This document shows positions 8,401 through 14,000 of a stretch of 30,587 bases of DNA, in pieces (the stretch's first letter is position 1; every line of letters starts with the position of its first letter). The stretch comes from a virus, in IMG/VR virus record IMGVR_UViG_3300021091_000280, positions 1-30,587 of that record; one strand, written 5' to 3'. The position numbers and the translations under genes are program-made. The notes under the pieces are model-generated. The model worked only from the letters and a program-made list of their open reading frames with translations, did no database searches and was not told where the DNA came from.

Positions 8401-11053
8401 CTTTGTTTTCTATTAAAAGAGTTCTGGCATGGTGATGTCCAGCTAAAAACGTAGTTCCAAATCCAGATGGTAACGTATAATATATCATATTAGTTTGAGC
8501 AGTTAGAAAATCAATTCTATGCTGCATCAATCTAGTTAATCTTGTTGTAAGGGTTCTTTGCGCACTTTGTCCAAGTGGAATCTGAATTACTTGATCAGTC
8601 ATGTTTGTTTGACTTCTTACCACTGGAGTACCGGTAACAATATTTCCGAGTATAGATTCTAGCCGTCCTAAACTTTGTATACTAAATTTTGTATCAGTAG
8701 GATCGGTGATACTACCTATAGGACCAGCATTTGTAGATCTAACTTCGTCTCCTAGAATTACTGTACTTTCTGGCACAATTATAGGTAATACTTCTCTATA
8801 CTGTCCAGTGAGTACATGCACAGTATTAAATGCTGCGTACCTTTCAGGTATATTTACTGCTGTTTTATCTAATAAAGTTTGTGTAATTATACCCATTAGT
8901 TTTGTTATTTCGTCTAAAGCGCCAGATTCTCCTGTTAACTTAGTTTCGAAGTATTGCACAATTATGTTTGTAGAATCTTCAGCTACATTTTGATATGCTA
9001 CAGTAGGAGGATCATTGTTTAAGCATTGTTGAATTAACGTTAACGCATAATTATAAGATGCTATAGACTTAGTGCTTTCAGCATTTAAATTTGTATAAAA
9101 TCCAGTTCCGCTCTGTTCATCTTCTGTCAAAGCGTTTACAAATGCTTGCGCTGCTCCTCTTGTGCGTACATTTCCTCCGTGACACAGGTCAAATGTTATA
9201 GCATCTAAAACCCATCCTATATCTCTTTCGCATCTTTCTTCACTATATTTGAAATTTGATGCGAAAGGAGCTATACTATTGCTAATTTGATAATTTGTCC
9301 ACTGAGTGGTTTCTCTTTGAATAAACAATCTATTCATTTCAAGCAATCGTTTTGCTTGAGGAAATCTAGCGCCTTTTTCAATTTCCATACAAGCATATCT
9401 AATTGTTTTCCACGGTTTATCTATTGTGCCACCATGAGTAGGCCATGGTAAATCAACTCCGTGAACACCAACGTAATATACTCTATCTGTTAATCCCCAA
9501 GATATCCATTCAGGCTTTAAATCTTCACTTACTCTAAGTATTTGACCTTCTGTACCTATAGGTAGTCTAGCCGGACCTGCACCATCATAGTACACTAGAT
9601 CTCCTAGTTCTGTTAAAGTTGCTGTTTCTGATCCTACACTAAGAATATTCCAATAAGTGCCTAATATATCTTGATCTGGTCGACTTAGTACTTGCCCTCC
9701 ACCAGTACTAGAAACTGTTGATCCATCATCTGCTTCTGACCTGTGTGCAAGAACACAGATATATGAATTATTTAAATATCTTACAGCATCACCTAGTACA
9801 TATTCTCTATCATCTACCCAATAACCTCTCCAATTTATTCCATTAGCTAATAATGTCCAAGTAGCTGTGTTAGGAGGTTTAAACGAAAAATTAGCTGTCA
9901 TAGATCCTGAACCAGTATTAGGTTCAAAAACTGGACCACCTAAAAAGTCTGAAATTTTAAATAATGTTGCTCCTGTTATTTCTTTAATGTAATAGGTAGC
10001 ACCGTTAAACACATTTCCAAAAGTCACACCTGAAAATTGTATTGCCATTCCTACTGTCATATTGTTAGTTGCAGCAGTTGTGAATGTATCGTTAGTTGAA
10101 CTCGATGCTGTTACAGATACACTGAAAGAAGGACTATCTAAATTTGCAACATAACTATATGAATTTAATTTAACAACTTCTCCTATGTAATAAGAAGTAG
10201 CAATGTTCCAGTTGGATCTAAAATCTAAACCTTCGCTAAATAAGTTCCAATTAGCTGTTCCTGTTACTGGATTACTATTTGTATGAAGTGTCTTTGATAC
10301 ATATTGATTGCCACCATACTTAACTATGTCTCCAGGTTGATATGAATTAGATGAGCTCCAGACAGACTCAAATTCTAGTCCTTGTATAAATGTGTTCCAA
10401 TTGGCTGTGTCTCCTGTAAAAGTATTTGAAGTATGATAAGTTACACAAATCCACGTTCCAGCACCAAATTTTACCACGTCATTAATTTTGTAACGTGTTC
10501 CAGTTGACCAATTGCCTTTGTATTCAACACCGGTACTGAAAATCTGCCATTTGGCAAGATCTGCTTCAAGTCCTTGGCTTAAACTTAACGCTGAAGTATG
10601 GTAAGTAATACAAACGTAATTTAAAGCTCCGTATTTTACGATGTCATTTATCTTATAACGAGTAGAAACACTCCAATCATTTTTCCAATCAAATCCTTCT
10701 GCAAAAAGCTCCCATTTGTCAGAATCTGTTTCTAAGCCTGAACTTACAGTAGATGTAGATGTATGATAAATTATAGCTAGGTATACATTACCACCATATT
10801 TGACAAGGTCTCCTTTTTCAAATATTGTGTTTACTGACCAATCACCCCGCCATCTCTGGCCATCTGCCATAAGATTCCATCTTGTAGGAACTAAATTTAG
10901 ATCTGTATTAAAATTTGGTGATGAAGTGTGCCCTAATACACACATATAAGTTTTACCGCCGTATTTTATTACGTCATCTTTAATGTATGTAGTAGATGAG
11001 TTCCACTCATTTTTCCATACAAATTTAATTCTACCTAATTTAAATTCAGCCAT
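2462..11053 (-). CDS. Giant modular virion protein (2863 residues), expanded paralogue of the 1808-residue protein
   Basis: Likely an exposed tail or baseplate appendage. Domain order by residue: seven Trp/Tyr-rich modules at 1-470, pattern W-x5-Y-x2-GD-x-V-K-Y-GG-x2-Y-x-C/A, resembling carbohydrate-binding CBM5/12 repeats; a pectate-lyase-like beta-helix opening at 520-560 (KPWKTIRYA) resumed near 738 (VLTGQYREVLPIIVP); six copies of a helical C-x-RD-x5-DA-x2-YD module near 602, 902, 1149, 1297, 1450 and 1659; a highly conserved beta-helix-like block at 1700-1860 (GQKIDGSLHNGGNKS); an Asp-box propeller at 2166-2450 (S-x-DG-x-x-W); and a conserved C-terminus from 2678 (YTSTDQDGNFRVGEL, then VPTQRAI). 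Beta modules sit inside other domains. No catalytic residues can be assigned. It follows its paralogue by a 38-base gap with a candidate late promoter. Confidence 0.9.
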   Translation of the reverse strand: MAEFKLGRIKFVWKNEWNSSTTYIKDDVIKYGGKTYMCVLGHTSSPNFNTDLNLVPTRWNLMADGQRWRGDWSVNTIFEKGDLVKYGGNVYLAIIYHTSTSTVSSGLETDSDKWELFAEGFDWKNDWSVSTRYKINDIVKYGALNYVCITYHTSALSLSQGLEADLAKWQIFSTGVEYKGNWSTGTRYKINDVVKFGAGTWICVTYHTSNTFTGDTANWNTFIQGLEFESVWSSSNSYQPGDIVKYGGNQYVSKTLHTNSNPVTGTANWNLFSEGLDFRSNWNIATSYYIGEVVKLNSYSYVANLDSPSFSVSVTASSSTNDTFTTAATNNMTVGMAIQFSGVTFGNVFNGATYYIKEITGATLFKISDFLGGPVFEPNTGSGSMTANFSFKPPNTATWTLLANGINWRGYWVDDREYVLGDAVRYLNNSYICVLAHRSEADDGSTVSSTGGGQVLSRPDQDILGTYWNILSVGSETATLTELGDLVYYDGAGPARLPIGTEGQILRVSEDLKPEWISWGLTDRVYYVGVHGVDLPWPTHGGTIDKPWKTIRYACMEIEKGARFPQAKRLLEMNRLFIQRETTQWTNYQISNSIAPFASNFKYSEERCERDIGWVLDAITFDLCHGGNVRTRGAAQAFVNALTEDEQSGTGFYTNLNAESTKSIASYNYALTLIQQCLNNDPPTVAYQNVAEDSTNIIVQYFETKLTGESGALDEITKLMGIITQTLLDKTAVNIPERYAAFNTVHVLTGQYREVLPIIVPESTVILGDEVRSTNAGPIGSITDPTDTKFSIQSLGRLESILGNIVTGTPVVRSQTNMTDQVIQIPLGQSAQRTLTTRLTRLMQHRIDFLTAQTNMIYYTLPSGFGTTFLAGHHHARTLLIENKEFIKSEICAFVDFTYPNVKYSRTKCKRDVGYVVDALIYDITYGGKSESLDAALSYFDGPGSSSVIDSTEFSANIAAYQRMKVILGQIVSNTTVTKTTGNNAVQFRDTTYLTNGTTAQTYLNNCMDILLNILIGGSTNATPTIIVNSITGSNTLTVTSSHGLAAGDVLFALATSLNGIVNGEKYFVLPNGLSASSFQVSLSLNGPGITLVNGTGLSISFHTVSRPPLTNGTTTTTALINSFAALSSAVPQIKIDTIDYINSNFGSYTYISSLCRRDIQLLIDASFYDSAFGSNYWAIQNGISYLRPQSLPVLNFQLDPELASIAFIKQEVSAKVSTSPTTVTRVNNCYDEILDIINNGYAAADSIVWTDPGVDNNKLYAREQLQINRAFIISTIVTYTIVNYNAYWQGLGAGGQTTYQRDIGYAVDAFSYDVQYGGNLATRNIIRSLFNQVNGVSVLPDAGAKTANAAVYAQLGNICGQVVRELYAGQDTSGNPASATEQTQITVLATAINAAIVADNATIIPAESTPIITWAASDIQTALNLVKLEKNIITSNTLQYITDTFSDFKYNQAKCSRDLAIILDAVCYDFCLNSNHQTVKAGYSYLRSSSSEVFSLNQKQVTRDALTFAKNKALTLISSNTTAATRLTTLMQTIDDILFGATVEGIPCSQPEANTDYAIHLLELNKKFITDEIDAYNLQTFSSTVVLTTTSTLTCSSTAWMSRNAAVKFVGTLFGGLSLQTVYYIQNIINNATFTIALTKDATQPLALTGSSGTMMVMLDYDETACARDITAYVDAIKYDLRFTGNYKSSLAARYYANSVIGSFEEDMYYLRNATGVRNQTLEGLKGDLLAPNSFGTSRVSAGAYCSLDPGYGPADYHTWIITRSPYIQNVATFGNAAIGQKIDGSLHNGGNKSLTSNDFTQIISDGIGAWVTNNARAELVSVFTYYSHVGYLAENGGRIRGTNGNNSYGDFGSVAEGFDNTETPIVAEINNNGFIAEVGSVLGDGTNKIFTIEYSNAGNNYTTAAWAFGGNGTQLSVEQDEFRDRGVMQVRLTDLTDDSTDAPEAVGNFGGFGYITNSNVAQSGTTTSIKIAAVDPEVAAAYIGMRIVITAGSGAGQYASITSYNIGTKDLTIVKESDGSAGFDHFVAGTPIVAPDASSSYTIEPKITFSNPDYSSTSMTLSTAAVYSDLNWSRILRVFYPITGNTSGGGSGARFVVTKKGSKYSSVTLIPGYLGVNYLRLDTITILGSNVGGTDGVHNLTLTITSVNSINGNIVDFEISGTAEAGNFIALPATGQTVITSNDGINWINRPNVLPASLNWTAMATGEIVEVTPTQAGSFIVGRAYKIAALATTQWTLIGHPAASNLTVKVGDFFNATGSGTGTGTATAFENLTVAIANGSNATAYSKNGGVSWSAGQNLTGSSVNNTAIAYGTLSNGATRWLVIKAGSQQTSYSSTGGIAGWAVGGLMPGEDNWSSLAYGAGRFVAIANGTRNTAITVDGGISWTSGGQLPDIGSGGTANQWISVAYGKNRFVAVAANSTDIAAYSFDGLTWIQTSLSTTASYTNISYGQGIFLATNDSNTACSSQDGIIWTNRVLNRASGTGFKKSVIGNPLNTPIWTAIPSASTTSSSYANLGATTLARCFVTDEKIFSIRIIEPGSAYTSTPTMTITDPNNIYEAPFTVRTGFGILAQPSFKNRGIGYNNVVASIDSGDGFASNFQSGKFVSVRRLTGTPSSGANVVFAHLPNRTFKLVQVLSLQGTNIGSIKAFFQISPELSTFDSPPDGTGATTRIRYSQVRLTGHDFLDIGTGSFTETNYPLTPFQSPIQANETVDNNGGRVFYTSTDQDGNFRVGELFTIEQATGVATLNADAFNISGLSELTLGAVTLGGTSATITEFSTDPFFTSNSDSVVPTQRAIRSYIAAQIGGGGASINVNSVVAGFIEIAGTTISTTTGQAITMSANFNFTGGVKGLPVAWNYFLNN
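4241..4429 (-). other. Gly/Thr-rich module inserted inside a propeller blade
   Basis: Residues 2209 to 2271 read EIVEVTP, GRAYKIAAL, TQWTLIGHP, VKVGDFFNAT and GTGTGTATAF. The flanks, WTAMATG and NLTVAIANGSNATAYS, together align with the unbroken WRCVAAGGNRFVALKYNSNA of the 1808-residue paralogue. Modules with the pattern Y-x-I-x5-W-T-x-IG-x-VG-x2-F-x-AT-G-x-GTGTA are a recurrent insertion in phage virion proteins, as I recall; the insertion itself is visible here by comparing the two paralogues. Confidence 0.75.
6080..6310 (-). other. Third beta module insert, inside the sixth helical module
   Basis: Residues of about 1581 to 1657 (TLTCSS, AVKFVGTLFGG, VYYIQNI, ATFTIAL, GSSGTMMV) separate FITDEIDAYNLQTF from YDETACARDI, which are adjacent parts of a helical module in other copies. 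It matches the order of elements in the first insert well. Confidence 0.6.
7750..7970 (-). other. Second beta module insert of the giant protein
   Basis: Residues of about 1028 to 1101 read in the same order as the insert in module six: NTLTVTSSHGL, VNGEKYFVLP, SSFQVSLSLNG, GTGLSISF. It lies between the second and third helical Cys-Arg-Asp copies. Similarity is by pattern of strands and spacing, not by strong identity. Confidence 0.55.
9640..11053 (-). repeat. Seven N-terminal Trp/Tyr-rich modules of the giant protein
   Basis: Residues 1 to about 470 hold seven units of 50 to 60 residues, longer where the sixth unit is interrupted. Each contains W (often after a basic or polar residue), Y-x2-GD-x-V-K-Y/F-GG, Y-x-C/S and HTS, ending in W-x-L/I-F/M-x3-G. 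The pattern is like the CBM5/12 carbohydrate-binding fold; sugar binding is inferred, not shown. The sixth unit is interrupted by about 80 foreign residues. Confidence 0.8.
9887..10126 (-). other. Beta module inserted inside N-terminal module six
   Basis: Residues 310 to 389 of the 2863-residue protein interrupt the sixth Trp/Tyr module: the module runs to YVANLDSPS and resumes at KPPNTATWTLLANG. The insert contains the phrases FSGVTFG, ATYYIKEI and ATLFKIS and ends in GSGSMTANF. Two related inserts lie at about 7750-7970 and 6080-6310. Confidence 0.65.
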
Positions 11054-11082
11054 TCTGTACTCCGGTTTTTATGAAGTTTTAT

Positions 11083-11090
11083 TATTTATT
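11083..11090 (-). promoter_or_regulatory. Candidate late promoter before the 2863-residue gene
   Basis: The minus strand reads AATAAATA, one mismatch from the T4 late box TATAAATA. It lies directly after the stop of the 1808-residue gene and 30 bases before the next ATG, leaving room for a short leader with GGAG. In so AT-rich a genome a 7-of-8 match can be chance; the position in one of the few gaps is the supporting point. Confidence 0.4.
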
Positions 11091-11091
11091 A

Positions 11092-14000
11092 TTACCTGGG
11101 CCTGAAAGATCTGTAGAAGTAATTTTGTGCTAACCATGATCCCTGAATATTTACATTAGGACCAGAAAAATCTGCTACTACAGGTATTTGATTAGTAAAA
11201 TTTGCAGTGTTACTTATTTTATTAGGCCCTACTTGTACAACCCCTGCTATAAAACTGGCAGTAAGTAAATCTTCACCTCCTACATTAAGTTTATTGTTTA
11301 AAAATGCAGCAATAGCTCTTTGCGTAGGAACAATATTATTTGAATTAGCTTGAAATGTAATATCTGTACTGAATTCTCTAATAACTGTTGCTGTTCCACC
11401 TACAATAATACCACCTAGTGCAAGTTCTGTTAGACCACTTAAATCAAAGAAATCAGCACTAAGTGTGACCGCCCCTGTGGACTGTTCAACTGCAAATAAT
11501 TCTCCTGCTCTAAAATTACCATCCTGATCGGTAGATGTGTAAAATACCCTGCCGCCATTCAGTTGTCCTACTTCATTCTGCGGTTGTCTATCAAATTCAT
11601 AATTTGTATATAAACCGGGATAATTAGTATCTACGAAATTTCCGACTCCAACATCTAAGAAATCATGTCCTGTTATTCTAACTTGACTATAACGTTCTTT
11701 TATGAGTACTTCTTGATCATCCTGTATTTCATCGTTAAAAGTTATTGCAGGACTTACTTGAAACTTTGATTTGAATGTTCCGTCTCCATTTTGACTAGTT
11801 TCAATGTCAGTTTTCACAGCAGTAATAAAATTACTTTTTCCTCCTATATAAAACTGAGCACCTGGTCCAGGAATTACACTTAGCCCATCAATAGTAACAA
11901 GTTTTCCTACTGGTTGCACATCTGCAAAGCCATCTCCTACTACAGTAACTTTTGTTGTATTAGTTTTCCAATATAATCCTCTATTGAAGAAAGTTGGCTG
12001 AGGAATCACTCCATCATTTATTCTACATCTAAGAGTAGCTTCTATTGTATTGTTAGGATCAACCAATGTGCATGTTGCAGATCCTGCATATCCTGATCCA
12101 GGATTCCACAACCTTATTTGTTGAATATTTCCACCTTCAACTATTGCTCTTCCTAGTGCTCTGGCTCCTGTTATTATTTTGTTAACTGCATTTGTTAAAT
12201 TTTTTCCGCTGGCAATAAACAACGGTGTATTGTTACTGATAGTAGAATCCCCAAGAGTAATGTCAGGAGATCCGAATGTTGCTATACTCCATTCTAGACT
12301 GGTGTCTAGAGTCCTAATTGTCCATTGGACACCATTTTCTGACGTTGCTGCAAAAGTTGTTGCCGTATTAGTTTGACTGGCACATAAAGCTAAAAACACT
12401 CCATGACCATATATAATTTTTTTCCAAGTCATTTCTACTCCTGGAGCCGGTCCTGGCATTCCATGAGCAGTGCTATACCACTGATAACCGTTAAAACTAT
12501 ACGTGGTATACCCAGTGCTTGACAAAGCTACAAATTTTCCTGTGCCATATGCAATACCAACCCAATCTTGAAGAGTAGAATCTTGAACTTCTATAACATC
12601 TGCTGTCCAATTCATTTGACTGGTATTCGAATTATAAACACCCACAGCCAGCGAGTTACCACTATTTGCTATTACATAAAATTTTCCTTGCCCATAAGTA
12701 ATATCAACCCATTCATTTTGTGTAGAATCTCCTATTGCTGGTAACTCAGTAAACGTCCATGTTTCACCTCCATCAGTACTAAATGCCCCTGCGTCTTGAT
12801 TACTGCTTATAGCAACAAAAATTCCATTTCCATAAGCACAGGCTTTCCAGTTATTTGTTGAAGGAAGTTGAGCTAGGTTCCAAGTAATCGCATCTTCAGA
12901 ATAAACTGCCGCATTACTATTGTATTTGAGAGCTACAAACCTATTTCCACCTGCAGCTACGCATCTCCATTCTCCTACAATGGGTAATATTGCTCCTGTC
13001 CATGTTTCTCCTTGCCTGCTGGTATATATAGTATCACCGTTTAGAGAAAATATAAGAAATTTTCCGCTTATACCTAACCCTTTAAAAGTAAAGTTAGTAA
13101 TTGAACCGCTGTATGAAACTCCAGTTACAGTAATTTTAATATCATGCTCAAAATCGTTGGCAGATATTTGACTACCTACAATTGTTAACACATCTCCTAC
13201 TTCATATCCAGTACCTGCTGCTGCAAGTGTTACACTATAAGTTCTATTAGTTTTGGTGATATTAAAAAGCGCAAGACCATTATCTGTAATTATACCATTA
13301 AAAGTTTCTTTTGTTTCACCATAAACAAGAGCTCCCCATAAATTATCTGTTGGTAGATTATATTCAGTTGCTATAAATCCAGGATGACTAAAAATTGGTC
13401 TAGGTTCAAATCTATATCTTGCTGTGCCTGTTAAAACATTTTTTATTGGTAGTCCAGGAATAATGTGGTCCCATCCAGGAGTATCATCGCTTTCTTTGTA
13501 CACAGTCACCTGTTTTTCATTTTCATTGTAAGCATACACGTAACCATATTGCCCAGTACCGTCACCAGCAGTTAATATAAGTCTTGTTCCTAAAATACTT
13601 GCTTCTGTGGCTAGATCATTTGTTCCTAAAGTTAGGGTTAAATTATCACCAAATTGTGCATTAAATCCTCGAATAATGTAACTTACGCCTTTAGTAAGCA
13701 CTTGGCATTCAAAAATTGCATTATCCCTAAATTCTTCTTGAAGTAGACTCAATCCACTACCAGAACCTTGAAATGTATAATTAGCTGAGGTATAATTTTG
13801 TCCTGCATTACTAAATTCTAAAGCAAATATTTCATCTGTAGCTTCACCACAAAAAGCAGCAGCTACCTGGGCCTGTTGATCTCTCGCATTTATTTTTCCG
13901 TACCTTGGAGTTTCTGCAGGATCATCTCCGTCAGCAACAGCTCCAAATGTACCATATGAACTATTACCGTTAGTAGCCCTTATAATTCCTCCATCTTCCG

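Larger units (their letters stand above)
5962..9250 (-). repeat. Six-copy helical Cys-Arg-Asp module array
   Basis: Six copies of the pattern Y-x3-C-x-RD-I-x4-DA-x2-YD-x3-GGN are spaced about 150 to 300 residues apart (approximate DNA spans 9133-9250, 8232-8350, 7495-7610, 7055-7165, 6591-6705 and 5962-6077). Examples are CERDIGWVLDAITFD, CKRDVGYVVDALIYD and CARDITAYVDAIKYD; the fourth copy lacks the Cys (YQRDIGYAVDAFSYD). Each is usually preceded by a segment such as N-x-FI-x-x-E. The 1808-residue paralogue has only one copy (CLRDLDRFISAFIYD near residue 670). Confidence 0.8.

Noticed and set aside
12150-13070. Sialidase enzyme suggested by Asp-box phrases
   Set aside because: Asp boxes only indicate a propeller turn. 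No arginine triad or Tyr/Glu nucleophile pair of sialidases could be seen, so only a propeller is reported.
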